Assembly (NCBI GenBank): GCA_902788555.1
Contig: CADAKQ010000035.1
Location: forward strand, 10,821 to 68,574
DNA from: an uncultured Lachnospiraceae bacterium
GTDB taxonomy: Bacteria > Bacillota > Clostridia > Lachnospirales > Lachnospiraceae
Direction: 5' to 3'
Length of the DNA: 57,754 nt
Below, piece after piece: positions 33,531 through 41,824 of the stretch. Each line of letters starts with the position of its first letter. Position 1 is the first letter of the stretch. Both the position numbers and the translations under genes were made by a program. Below the pieces are notes generated by a model, which saw nothing but the letters and a program-made list of their open reading frames with translations, was not told the origin of the DNA and did no database searches.

Positions 33531-34991
33531 TTATTTCAGTTCATTAACCGATGCGGAGAGGCGTTCAATGCTTGTCTTCATGTCGTCTGAAAGCCGAACG
33601 TTTTTCTGAGCCATCTCATGAGCCTGCTGACTGGTTGCCGTAACCTCTTCACTTATGGCTGAAATAGTTTCAACGCTTGAAACAAGTTCTGTGTTGACAG
33701 CAAGAAGATTTTCAATAGACTCCGCTTCCTGTTTTGCATTTTCAGCGACATCAGAGATAGTGTCTCTTATTTGTTCAAAGGTCATCCTTGTGCTAAGGAT
33801 AAGACTATTCTGATTGTTTCCTGCTTCAACGGCATTATCAACGGCTGTACTTGCAGCATTAGCTCCTGAAGTAAGTCTATTAAGCAAATCCCCGATGTTC
33901 TCAGTCGCATCAGAAGTCTGCTGTGCAAGATTACCAATCTCATCTGCAACAACTGCAAAGCCTCGTCCTGTCTCCCCTGCACGTGCTGCTTCGATGGAGG
34001 CATTTAAAGCAAGAAGATTAGTCTGACTTGCTATATCCTGAATAATCTGAATTATATTTTGTGCCTGATTGGCATCCTCAACAAGAGCTGACATTTCAGT
34101 ATTTAATTCTTTATTAATCTGTTCAACATAGGCTGCACTCTCAGTAAGCGAGTCCATATTGCTCACACCGGTTTCAATATTCTTATAGCTGTCCTTAATC
34201 ATAATCTGCATATTTTCTGCAGCACCGTTTACTTCCTCTATAATACTCTGAATCTGCTCAGTCTGAGAAAGCTGTTCCTGTATGGAGTCTGAGGTCTGAC
34301 TTGTACCGGTTGTTATTTCCTCCATATTATTTGCAGTAATGTTTGAAGAATCAGAAACCTCATTTACCATTGAAAGAACTGACTGCGTTTCTCTTGTGAC
34401 ACTGTCAGCAACCTTAAGTATATGATTAAGCGTATTTTCAGCATTCTTTTCCTGTTCAATAACCTTACCCATTCTGTCATCATTTATTTTCTTTTGAAGA
34501 TTGGTTGAAGTATAGAGGAAAATCATAAAAAGGGAAATTGCAAGTATCTGTATTTCATAATCAGCTATATCATCCGCACTTTTTAATCCTTTACCCACCA
34601 CCTTATAGATAACTGAAACGACATTGGCAAAAATAGCCCATATGGCAGATATTTTCAAAAGCTTAGGATCTGCACACACTATAAGATAACTCATAGGAAT
34701 AATTATGTATATACTTACAAGTGCTGTATCTCCGGTAAATACAACCATGGTATACATGGCTATATAACCAAGCGTAGCTACGTATCTGCATACATCAGAC
34801 TCAGGATTTGACTTAAATGAAAGCCATGCAATAATCATCGGAGCCAATATAAGAACCGCAAGCATACCATAGTATCCTGTGGTACGCTCACCTTTTATAA
34901 CCTCTAAAAGATATGCTCCAAGTATCAAAGCATCCGGTATCGTTATCGCCATAAGTAAAGAACGGCTGACACGTTTTTTTTCTTCTCCCAT
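33531..34991 (-). CDS. Methyl-accepting chemotaxis protein with multi-TM N-terminus
   Basis: A 486-residue receptor. Five or six TM helices fill residues about 15-175 with almost no extracellular loop, so it senses within or across the membrane rather than by a periplasmic ligand domain. The long coiled-coil signalling domain has the CheA/CheW-binding tip [33 protein letters not shown] (a segment of which is [18 protein letters not shown]) and methylation-type Glu/Gln pairs on both sides. AGGAGG lies just upstream of the ATG and 2.5 copies of a 42-base repeat precede it. Confidence 0.93.
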   Translation of the reverse strand: MGEEKKRVSRSLLMAITIPDALILGAYLLEVIKGERTTGYYGMLAVLILAPMIIAWLSFKSNPESDVCRYVATLGYIAMYTMVVFTGDTALVSIYIIIPMSYLIVCADPKLLKISAIWAIFANVVSVIYKVVGKGLKSADDIADYEIQILAISLFMIFLYTSTNLQKKINDDRMGKVIEQEKNAENTLNHILKVADSVTRETQSVLSMVNEVSDSSNITANNMEEITTGTSQTSDSIQEQLSQTEQIQSIIEEVNGAAENMQIMIKDSYKNIETGVSNMDSLTESAAYVEQINKELNTEMSALVEDANQAQNIIQIIQDIASQTNLLALNASIEAARAGETGRGFAVVADEIGNLAQQTSDATENIGDLLNRLTSGANAASTAVDNAVEAGNNQNSLILSTRMTFEQIRDTISDVAENAKQEAESIENLLAVNTELVSSVETISAISEEVTATSQQAHEMAQKNVRLSDDMKTSIERLSASVNELK

Positions 34992-35008
34992 AAATAACCT
35001 CCTCTTAT

Positions 35009-35111
35009 GTTAATCATTTCATACTAAAGTTAATCATATAACAATCTAAAGTTAATCATTTCATACTAAAGTTAATCATATAACAATCCAAAGTTAATCA
35101 TATAACAATTT
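35009..35111. repeat. 42-base tandem repeat upstream of the chemotaxis receptor
   Basis: Two full copies of a 42-base unit (35009-35050 and 35051-35092) and a half copy follow one another. Each unit has GTTAATCAT twice, so there are five such boxes at 35009, 35029, 35051, 35071 and 35093, spaced 20, 22, 20 and 22 bases, about two helical turns. They end six bases from the AGGAGG site. They could be a phased operator array or a recently expanded repeat. Confidence 0.85.
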
Positions 35112-35204
35112 AACCTTCGCATATCATTCAAACTTTATTGTCCTCTGATATACATTCATTTTTATTAAAAACCTATAAGCTAAATTTATCTATTAAAAAT
35201 AATA

Positions 35205-35467
35205 CCGTGCGGCTGACTTCGTGATGCTCTCACAAGCGTTACCTTAGCAGTTGACTCAGCCCAGGCGACCTTGCGGCACACAGAAGGTCCTGCTTAGTGC
35301 TGCTTCGTTCCCGACCTGACACGGTTCACAGGTTCCTGTCGCGCAAGACCCAAACATCAACGCCACTTACCAAGGGCAGCCTTGCAAGAAAACACCCCTA
35401 GGTCAACCATCACTCCTGCTGTAGCGGATTGCAGGTACAGGGCACCGCTAACTCCCCAGCTGCACGG
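35205..35467 (-). ncRNA. ffs: Signal recognition particle RNA, large Gram-positive type
   Basis: About 263 nt on the minus strand. The ends CCGTGCAGCTG and CAGCCGCACGG pair to close the molecule, as in 6S-type SRP RNA of Firmicutes. Domain IV is GTCAGGTCGGGAACGAAGCAG on its core, that is the Ffh-binding internal loop with a GGAA tetraloop; the two pairs closing the loop are C-G and G-C rather than the more common C-G and C-G. The Alu part lies at the 5' side. A T-rich stretch (TATTATTTTT) follows the 3' end. tadA lies just upstream on the same strand, the usual neighbour in this family. Confidence 0.93.
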
Positions 35468-35608
35468 AAATTTTATAACAATTTTATCTCGGATTTGAGT
35501 TCTTAAAAAGAATACAACAAATCTACATTTTACCTATAATAGTATATAAAATATAAAGGCTTTAGTCAAGGAATTTTATTGAATCACTTTTTATATAAAC
35601 AAAAATAT

Positions 35609-36082
35609 TTACTGCTGTTTTTGTTTTTTATCCTCACGAAGTCTTACAAAAAAATCCTTCAAAAGCCCGGAACATTCATCCTCAAGTACACCTTTTTTTA
35701 CTTCGACCTGATGATTAAACTCCTTTATATCCAAAAGATTGAGTATAGAGCCTGCACAGCCTGCTTTTTTGTTCATACATCCGATTACACATCTTGGTAT
35801 ACGTGCCTGAACTATGGCACCTGCGCACATCTGACAGGGTTCAAGCGTAACATATATGGCACAATCCTCAAGCCGCCAGTCTCCTATAACCTTAGAAGCT
35901 TTTTTTATGGCAAGAATCTCTGCATGCGCAAGAGTAGTTTTATCAGCATTTCTTCTGTTGTAGCCTCGTGCAATCACTCTATTTTCGTAAACTATCACAC
36001 AGCCTATTGGCACATCTCCATTATCTGCCGCCTTTTTTGCAAGCTTAAGTGCTTGTTTCATATATTTTACGTCCTCATCCAT
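35609..36082 (-). CDS. tadA: tRNA-specific adenosine deaminase TadA
   Basis: Converts A34 to inosine in tRNA-Arg(ACG), using zinc. The cytidine-deaminase-fold protein of 157 residues has the catalytic HAEI (with Glu as proton shuttle) in TTLAHAEILAIKK and the Zn-binding PCQMCAGAI, plus the family's ILNLLDIKEFNH segment. I start at 36082 (MDEDVK) because the ATG four codons upstream directly abuts AAGG. The C-terminus is Lys/Gln-rich (REDKKQKQQ). Confidence 0.95.
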   Translation of the reverse strand: MDEDVKYMKQALKLAKKAADNGDVPIGCVIVYENRVIARGYNRRNADKTTLAHAEILAIKKASKVIGDWRLEDCAIYVTLEPCQMCAGAIVQARIPRCVIGCMNKKAGCAGSILNLLDIKEFNHQVEVKKGVLEDECSGLLKDFFVRLREDKKQKQQ

Positions 36083-36229
36083 ACTTATTTCCATCCTTAA
36101 TCATTTGCTTATTATTTTGAATTTTACCAATCTGTTTTTATATATTACCATCTTTCTTTATCCTGCTTGGTTGATTTTGAATACCTTATATTATATAATA
36201 CTTCTAAATAATTCTTTAGGAGTTTATTT

Positions 36230-36787
36230 ATGGGACCATCTGTTTTACATACTGAAAATCTCATATTGCAGGTTGAAAATGAACATAAGGCTGCTGCCGT
36301 ATTAGACCTTTATAAAAGAAATAAAATTATTTTTGATAAATATGAGCCAACCCGTCCAACAGGCTTTTACACTAAGGATTATCACTTCCAACACCTGAAA
36401 GCCGAATATAACGCATACCTGAGCGGAAGCTTTTTAAGATATTATATATATACTCACTATAGAACTGATCGGATAATCGGCTCCGTTAATTTCAATATAA
36501 AGGAAGGAAAAAACGGCAGATATGCTGAAATCGGTTACAAGCTTGACCTGCTTTATCATAATCGGGGCTTTGCCTATGAGGCATGCTATAATGGCATAAA
36601 GGTTATGAAAAAATACTACGGAATAAATACCATAGCCGCTCACATAGCACCCGACAACAGCCCATCCATAAAGCTTGCTGCAAAGCTGGGATTTAGAAAG
36701 ACTGTTACTAACGAGCTTAAGGCAAATGTAAATGGGCACAACATATTTCTTGACCTTTACGCTCTTGATACTTCAGAAATCCAATAA
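36230..36787 (+). CDS. GNAT N-acetyltransferase, RimJ/RimL-like
   Basis: A 185-residue GNAT protein. It starts with the RimJ-like TENLILQV strand, has the acetyl-CoA loop in LLYHNRGFAYEA (atypical R/Q-x-x-G-x-A), IAPDNSPSIKLAAKLGF near the end, and a beta-bulge segment RIIGSVNFNI. The substrate may be a ribosomal protein N-terminus or a small molecule; this cannot be told. AGGAG precedes the ATG. Its last 31 bases overlap the convergent DUF6128-like gene. Confidence 0.85.
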   Translation: MGPSVLHTENLILQVENEHKAAAVLDLYKRNKIIFDKYEPTRPTGFYTKDYHFQHLKAEYNAYLSGSFLRYYIYTHYRTDRIIGSVNFNIKEGKNGRYAEIGYKLDLLYHNRGFAYEACYNGIKVMKKYYGINTIAAHIAPDNSPSIKLAAKLGFRKTVTNELKANVNGHNIFLDLYALDTSEIQ

Positions 36788-37665
36788 CCGAAATTTCCCG
36801 TCATAAGCTTTTCCTTTTTAACAGGAACAAAGCTTCCGAATCCAAACATATTGGCAAGATATCTTTCCTTGTTGGAAAACACTCCCGGAACTCCTATTAC
36901 GACTTTTTCCTCGTCACTGTTAAGCTTTACCTTGCCAAGCATTATATATCTATATTGGTAAAAGCCATGTGATAAAAAGCTGTTCACTCCGAGCTTCCAA
37001 TTACTCATGTGAAGTCTTCCGATATCCTGAGGTTCTATTTTTACACACTCGGTTATCTGACTGTCCGCAAACATGGCAAGCTTTGGATAGGTGTTGAGCA
37101 TCTCATCACAGGCATCCTTATATTTTTCTTTTATTTTTATTGTCGGAATTTCATCAACCTTATCGGCTTTTCCTCCTGCTTCTTTTTTATATACTTTTTT
37201 CTCCCTGTCATCCGCTCCTACCTCAATAGCAGGCTTATTTTGTTCTTTTTTACCATCAAGGCTTTCACACCTTGTTATCATAATTTCACCGGGATTTATA
37301 ACCTTGTTATCCCACACACCGAGTAACTGTTCACCGTCATCACACAGGAAAAACAAACCCGAATATTCATCAAGCGATACTCCATCATCTAACGGCGAAT
37401 CCCACGGAACAAACATCCGCTTCATAATGGTATCTCTTTCTCTGGCACAAAAATTTATATCCGTAAGGTGTCTTCCCGAATTGCCGTGCAAAAGATAAAC
37501 CTCACATTTACATTCCATTTTTTTATATAATTTCAACCCAATCTGAATTCTTGCCTGATTTTCATTTCCATTGGATACACACTGTATTTTGATAAAGCCC
37601 GCATTTTCACATCTTGCATTGTCTCTGTAACGGTATATATATGATACACATCTTCCCTTTCGCAT
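36757..37665 (-). CDS. DUF6128-like hypothetical protein
   Basis: A 302-residue protein without signal peptide or TM helix. The N-terminal half (VSYIYRYRDNARCENAGFIKIQ through DEYSGLFFL) has the pattern I associate with DUF6128 proteins of Lachnospiraceae; a charged low-complexity linker (about 140-175) leads into a second conserved part with IGRLHMSNWKLGVNSFLSHGFYQYRYIMLG and a C-terminal FGFGSFVPV. Function is unknown. It is the last gene of the tatD-rsmA run, 80 bases after rsmA. Confidence 0.7.
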   Translation of the reverse strand: MRKGRCVSYIYRYRDNARCENAGFIKIQCVSNGNENQARIQIGLKLYKKMECKCEVYLLHGNSGRHLTDINFCARERDTIMKRMFVPWDSPLDDGVSLDEYSGLFFLCDDGEQLLGVWDNKVINPGEIMITRCESLDGKKEQNKPAIEVGADDREKKVYKKEAGGKADKVDEIPTIKIKEKYKDACDEMLNTYPKLAMFADSQITECVKIEPQDIGRLHMSNWKLGVNSFLSHGFYQYRYIMLGKVKLNSDEEKVVIGVPGVFSNKERYLANMFGFGSFVPVKKEKLMTGNFGYWISEVSRA

Positions 37666-37745
37666 AATTGTTCCTCACTTTTTCTTAAACATATATATAA
37701 TATATGCGAAGGCTTGACCATTTATACCCAATAAACCTGATGCTT

Positions 37746-38606
37746 TTAATTGTTTAAAGAAAGTAAATCGCTGAGTCCGGCAAATTCCGAAAGAGTAAGT
37801 GCTTCTCCTCTTATGTTTTCATTTATTCCAAGCTTTCTTAATGCCTCCGTTACCTGCTCCTTTGTGAAGCTTAGCTCAGGTGAATTATTTATTCCGTTTT
37901 GAAGCGTTTTCCTTCTTTGGTTGAAGGATGCCCTGATAAGCTTAAACATAAGCTTTTCGTCCTTTACCGCAACAGGCGGTCTTAAAAAGCGTGTAAGTCT
38001 TATAACCGCAGAGCCTACATTTGGTCTGGGCATAAAGCAGTTCGGCGGAACATTGGCAGCTATATAAGGCTCGGCATAGTACTGTACGGCAAGGGAAAGA
38101 GCACCATAATCCTTGCTCCCGGGCTTTGCCTGCATACGCTCTGCCACCTCCTTTTGTACCATAACGGTTATGGATTCGGCAGGTATATGATTTTCCAAAA
38201 GTCCCATTATAATAGGTGTGGTTATATAATATGGAAGGTTAGCCACTACCTTAAGTTTTCCCTTATCATTCTTTATAAGTTCATCTATATCAAGCTTAAG
38301 AATATCCTCGTTTACAACCGTTACATTGTCATAAGCAGACAAGGTGTCAGCAAGTATCGGAATAAGGTTTTTGTCTATCTCAACCGCATATACCTTTCCT
38401 GCCGCTTCTGCAAGATACTGTGTCATTGTACCTATTCCCGGTCCTATTTCAAGCAGAGTATCCTCCTTTGAAATATCCGCCGCTTTAATTATCTTTTCTA
38501 TAACATGTCCATCTATAAGAAAATTCTGTCCAAACCTTTTTTGAAAAGCAAAATTATATTTTTTTATCGTCTCTATCGTAACCTGCGGATTACTAAGCTT
38601 TTCCAT
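37746..38606 (-). CDS. rsmA: 16S rRNA dimethyladenosine transferase RsmA (KsgA)
   Basis: Dimethylates A1518 and A1519 in helix 45 of 16S rRNA. The 286-residue protein has KRFGQNFLID at the N-terminus, the SAM loop LLEIGPGIGTMTQYL, AVEIDKNLIPIL, NLPYYITTPI (the catalytic NLPY motif) and the Arg-rich ASFNQRRKTLQN near the C-terminus. It follows tatD after 22 bases, a widely conserved gene order in Firmicutes. Confidence 0.96.
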   Translation of the reverse strand: MEKLSNPQVTIETIKKYNFAFQKRFGQNFLIDGHVIEKIIKAADISKEDTLLEIGPGIGTMTQYLAEAAGKVYAVEIDKNLIPILADTLSAYDNVTVVNEDILKLDIDELIKNDKGKLKVVANLPYYITTPIIMGLLENHIPAESITVMVQKEVAERMQAKPGSKDYGALSLAVQYYAEPYIAANVPPNCFMPRPNVGSAVIRLTRFLRPPVAVKDEKLMFKLIRASFNQRRKTLQNGINNSPELSFTKEQVTEALRKLGINENIRGEALTLSEFAGLSDLLSLNN

Positions 38607-38628
38607 TTTATATTCCTCATCCCGTTTT

Positions 38629-39438
38629 TTATATTATCTTTATTTCATTATTTATCCCGTATAGCCTCAATGCATTATTCCATGTTATCTCATAGACCTC
38701 ATCAACCGTAACACTCTTTATATCGGCTATCGCTTCTGCAACGTAAGGTATATAAAGTGAATTATTTCTTTTTCCACGATATGTTTGTGGTGCAAGATAA
38801 GGGCTATCCGTTTCAAGAACTATTCTTTCAAGTGGTGCAAATCTGACTGTTTCCGCAAGTCTCCTACCATTTTTAAATGTAAGCACACCACCGACTCCGA
38901 TATAATATCCCATATTAAGAAATATTTTCGCTGTCTCTGCCGAATATGAATAGCAATGTATAACTCCTCCTAAATCTTCGGCATGTTCAGACTTCATTAT
39001 ATCTATCGTATCTGCCGCTGCATCCCTGCTGTGTATAACCACAGGAAGCTTTAAACAGCGTGCAAGATTAAGCTGCCTTCTGAACCACTTTTCCTGAAGC
39101 ACCTTATCCGTATCCTCATAATGATAATCAAGACCGATTTCTCCAATCGCTACTATTTTGTCGGAAGCATTTGTAAGGTCTTTGATTATACCTATTGCTT
39201 TTTCTTCATCACCTATTTTTTCAAGACAGTCAACATCAGACGGATGAACACCCACCGCCCCATAAAAAAAATCATATTTTTTTACTAATTTCACTGTGTT
39301 TTCTGAGCTTTTTATATCTGCTCCTATATTGGTTACGGCATAAATGCCGTTTTCCACAAAGGAGCCAATCAGCTCCTCTCTGTCATTGTCAAAAGCCTCA
39401 TCATCATAATGTGCATGTGTATCAAATATTTTTACCAT
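38629..39438 (-). CDS. tatD: TatD-family metal-dependent DNase
   Basis: A 269-residue TIM-barrel hydrolase. Metal ligands are in FDTHAHYDDEAF, IGEIGLDYHY, VVIHSRDAA, VIHCYS and LETDSPYLAP. Such proteins have 3'-5' exonuclease activity in quality control or repair; the physiological role here is inferred. It is the first gene of the tatD-rsmA-DUF6128 unit, separated from the upstream chemotaxis gene by a terminator. Confidence 0.94.
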   Translation of the reverse strand: MVKIFDTHAHYDDEAFDNDREELIGSFVENGIYAVTNIGADIKSSENTVKLVKKYDFFYGAVGVHPSDVDCLEKIGDEEKAIGIIKDLTNASDKIVAIGEIGLDYHYEDTDKVLQEKWFRRQLNLARCLKLPVVIHSRDAAADTIDIMKSEHAEDLGGVIHCYSYSAETAKIFLNMGYYIGVGGVLTFKNGRRLAETVRFAPLERIVLETDSPYLAPQTYRGKRNNSLYIPYVAEAIADIKSVTVDEVYEITWNNALRLYGINNEIKII

Positions 39439-39452
39439 TTTTATTTTCCTTT

Positions 39453-39487
39453 GGATAAAACAGGGAACGGCTTTTTAAGCCGTTCCC
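39453..39487 (-). terminator. Terminator after the PocR-type mini receptor
   Basis: On the minus strand GGGAACGGCTT (39487-39477) pairs with AAGCCGTTCCC (39473-39463), followed by TGTTTTAT. It separates the fucO operon from tatD. Confidence 0.8.
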
Positions 39488-39512
39488 AAATTTCTATCAG
39501 CTCTTATTATCT

Positions 39513-40301
39513 TTATATTTCAAACTTAAGCTCTGTCAAATCATGAACTACCTTTGATATGCTGTTTACATTATTGGATATCTCTTTATTAAGATCCGTA
39601 CAGCTTTTAGCCAACTTTCCGACCTCATTTGCAACAACCGTAAAGCCTCGTCCCGCTTCTCCGGCACGTGCCGCCTCTATAGATGCATTTAAAGCGAGTA
39701 TATTCTGCTTTCTTTGGATTGCATCCAGATTTTTAGTGTTATTCCGGATATTATAAACATACTCCTCACATTGTTTTACTCCATCCGTAAGGCTTTCAAT
39801 TATCGTTCCATTATACTTTGCGTTGTATTCGGCATTTATAAAGTTATTCATAACCTGTCCAAGAAGATTTGCAGATGCATTTATTTCCTCTTCAGTTTTT
39901 ATATTTACTTTGCCCAATGCTTCTATATACTCATCTTCATCTATGCCAAGCTCTCGGGCGGTTCTTCTGAATTCCTCTTCATCCGGATTCTTTGGAAGCA
40001 CTTGTCCCCCGATAACCGAGCCGAGTACCGTACCGTCATAAAGCTTAAGCGGTATACCAAAGTCTACGAGGCCTGCATGACAATGATAAACTCCTTGTCC
40101 CTCTGCATCACATTTTTCGCATCTTCTGCAGCCCTCCGCACTACCTCGGGTAAGCTTTATACAAAAATCTGTAAAATTATAACAGTCTGATATATATTTT
40201 CCATCTGCACCGACCGCGACGGTTGCAAGACCGGTTGCCTTTGCCCAGTTGCTCATTATGGATTCAAACTGTTCCATATCTGAAAAATCTTCAATCTTCA
40301 T
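39513..40301 (-). CDS. Soluble PocR-domain mini chemotaxis receptor
   Basis: A 262-residue cytoplasmic protein without TM helices. Residues about 1-155 form a PocR ligand-binding domain with Cys40, Cys47, Cys58, Cys61, Cys64 and Cys74; the GCRRCEKC cluster and YHCHAGL are the diagnostic Cys-rich core. Residues about 175-262 are only the hairpin tip of a chemoreceptor ([20 protein letters not shown], then [10 protein letters not shown]), much shorter than the usual signalling domain. It lies 16 bases downstream of fucO in the same operon. PocR in Salmonella responds to 1,2-propanediol, the product of FucO, so sensing of that diol or of a related compound is a good inference. Confidence 0.85.
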   Translation of the reverse strand: MKIEDFSDMEQFESIMSNWAKATGLATVAVGADGKYISDCYNFTDFCIKLTRGSAEGCRRCEKCDAEGQGVYHCHAGLVDFGIPLKLYDGTVLGSVIGGQVLPKNPDEEEFRRTARELGIDEDEYIEALGKVNIKTEEEINASANLLGQVMNNFINAEYNAKYNGTIIESLTDGVKQCEEYVYNIRNNTKNLDAIQRKQNILALNASIEAARAGEAGRGFTVVANEVGKLAKSCTDLNKEISNNVNSISKVVHDLTELKFEI

Positions 40302-40317
40302 TCGTTTACCTCACTTT

Positions 40318-41463
40318 TTACATAAGCTTCTTAAACATCTCTCTGAACTGTTCTAAACTTGCAGGTCTTGGATTGCCCGGAGCACACGCATCTGCTGCAG
40401 CCGACTCACATAAGAAATCCAAATCTTCTTCCTTAAGCTTGTCAAGCTTAGTAGGAATTCCCACATCTACAGAAAGCTGTCTAACCGCATCTATAGCTGC
40501 TTTTCTATACTCGTCCTGACTCATTCCCTCTGTATCAATGTCAAAAGCTTCTGCTATATACTTGAACTTATCGCCTGTTGCTTCTGCATTAAATTCCATT
40601 ACAATCGGAAGCATCATAGCACAAGCCACCCCGTGCGGAGTATCATATACTGCGCCAAGTGTATGAGCCATAGAGTGTGCGATACCAAGTCCAACATTTG
40701 AATAAGCCATAGCCGTTACATACTGTGCCAGAGCCATACCCTCTCGTCCGTCCGGGTCATTGTCTACAGCCTTTCTCAAATTCTTTGCAATAAGCTTGAT
40801 GGCCTCAAGGTTGAGACAGTCTGAAAGCTCCCATGCTGCTGCAGTAGTGTATCCTTCGATAGCATGTGTAAGTGCATCCATACCTGTTGAAGCCGAAAGT
40901 CCCTTAGGCATACTTGCCATCATATCAGGGTCAACCACTGCGATGTCAGGTATATCGTTAGGGTCTACACATACAAATTTACGCTTCTTCTCAACATCTG
41001 TAATAACATAGTTGATAGTTGACTCAGCACCTGTTCCGCCTGTAGTAGGAACAGCAATTGTAAATACCGTGCGGTTTTTAGTAGGTGCAACGCCCTCTAA
41101 GGAACGTACATCCGCATACTCAGGATTATTTACGATGATTCCTATACCCTTGCCGGTATCCATAGATGAACCGCCACCGATAGTTATCATAAAATCAGCA
41201 CCGGAAGCCTTGTAGGCTTCTACACCGCTTTTAACATTTTCAATAGTAGGATTTGGCTTAATATCCGAATAAACCTCATAAGCGATTCCGTTTTTATCAA
41301 GTAAATCCGTAACCTTTGCAGTAACCCCAAATTTAACCAAATCCGGATCAGATGCAACAAATGCCTTCTTAAAACCCTTTGACTTGATGATACCCGGAAT
41401 TTCATTTATGGCACCATGTCCATGATAAGAAATCCCATTCAATACAAAACGATTAACTCCCAT
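40318..41463 (-). CDS. fucO: Lactaldehyde reductase / 1,2-propanediol oxidoreductase (FucO-like)
   Basis: An iron-dependent group III alcohol dehydrogenase of 381 residues. The alignment with E. coli FucO is close, including NPTI, ADVRSLEG, INYVITD and KRKFVCVDP. Asp196, His200, His263 and His277 occupy exactly the numbering of the FucO iron ligands. The nucleotide loop is GGGSSMDTGK. It would reduce lactaldehyde from fucose or rhamnose breakdown to 1,2-propanediol, or act on other aldehydes. No fucose or rhamnose pathway genes are in the window. It is co-transcribed with the PocR mini receptor. Confidence 0.88.
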   Translation of the reverse strand: MGVNRFVLNGISYHGHGAINEIPGIIKSKGFKKAFVASDPDLVKFGVTAKVTDLLDKNGIAYEVYSDIKPNPTIENVKSGVEAYKASGADFMITIGGGSSMDTGKGIGIIVNNPEYADVRSLEGVAPTKNRTVFTIAVPTTGGTGAESTINYVITDVEKKRKFVCVDPNDIPDIAVVDPDMMASMPKGLSASTGMDALTHAIEGYTTAAAWELSDCLNLEAIKLIAKNLRKAVDNDPDGREGMALAQYVTAMAYSNVGLGIAHSMAHTLGAVYDTPHGVACAMMLPIVMEFNAEATGDKFKYIAEAFDIDTEGMSQDEYRKAAIDAVRQLSVDVGIPTKLDKLKEEDLDFLCESAAADACAPGNPRPASLEQFREMFKKLM

Positions 41464-41649
41464 TTCTAATAACCTCCTATTATTTACATTTTTGCATATA
41501 CCCGTACATAAAAATGTACCGCTGAAATCAGGATTTTATTATAACATATTTTACTATTATCCGCAATTATGAAAAGCACTCAAATTATGCTTGAAAACCG
41601 ACAAATTAAGCCATTTTTTGTGCATTATGCCGAAAATCTATAACAAGGC

Positions 41650-41678
41650 TTTTGTTTATTTGTAATTTGTGATATAAT
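41650..41678 (+). promoter_or_regulatory. Putative promoter of the PAS-PAS chemotaxis gene
   Basis: TTTTGT (41650-41655) and TATAAT (41673-41678) are 17 bases apart. TGA directly before TATAAT makes it an extended -10 promoter. Transcription would start near 41685, making the twin inverted repeats at 41687-41765 part of the leader. Confidence 0.6.
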
Positions 41679-41686
41679 TCATTTTT

Positions 41687-41765
41687 ATAATATACTAAAT
41701 AAAAACCTTATTAGTATTGAATTATAATATACTAAAAAAGCAAAGAAACTTATTAGTATTGAAAT
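41687..41765. repeat. Twin inverted repeats in the PAS-PAS receptor leader
   Basis: Two copies of a unit of about 38 bases (from about 41687 and about 41724) each read ATAATATACTAA, a short A-rich middle, then TTATTAGTATTGAA. Within each copy ATACTAA pairs with TTAGTAT, so both could form hairpins, and the whole is a tandem direct repeat. It suggests a cooperative operator or an RNA-level switch. Confidence 0.7.
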
Positions 41766-41824
41766 AGCTATATAGGTTTTGATTTAAAAATAAAACGGGG
41801 ATAGGGCAGACAAGGAGGAGTATT

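Larger units (their letters stand above)
32980..33531. repeat. Multi-branched inverted-repeat element D
   Basis: Outer arms of about 20 bases (32980-32999, AACTTCTGTTTATCGCAGTA, and 33512-33531) are nearly perfect complements. They enclose three separate stems: D1 (33003-33226), a simple 16-pair hairpin (33227-33261) and D2 (33266-33504). The whole thing could fold as a four-way junction of about 550 nt. It lies between two convergent genes and includes their stop-proximal sequence. Simple termination does not need such a size. Confidence 0.75.

Noticed and set aside
35009-35111. A possible CRISPR array
   Set aside because: The repeat units are adjacent without unique spacers and no cas genes are present; it is a tandem repeat.
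35579-36100. A 173-codon plus-strand open frame
   Set aside because: It is the reverse of tadA; the sense strand has all deaminase motifs.
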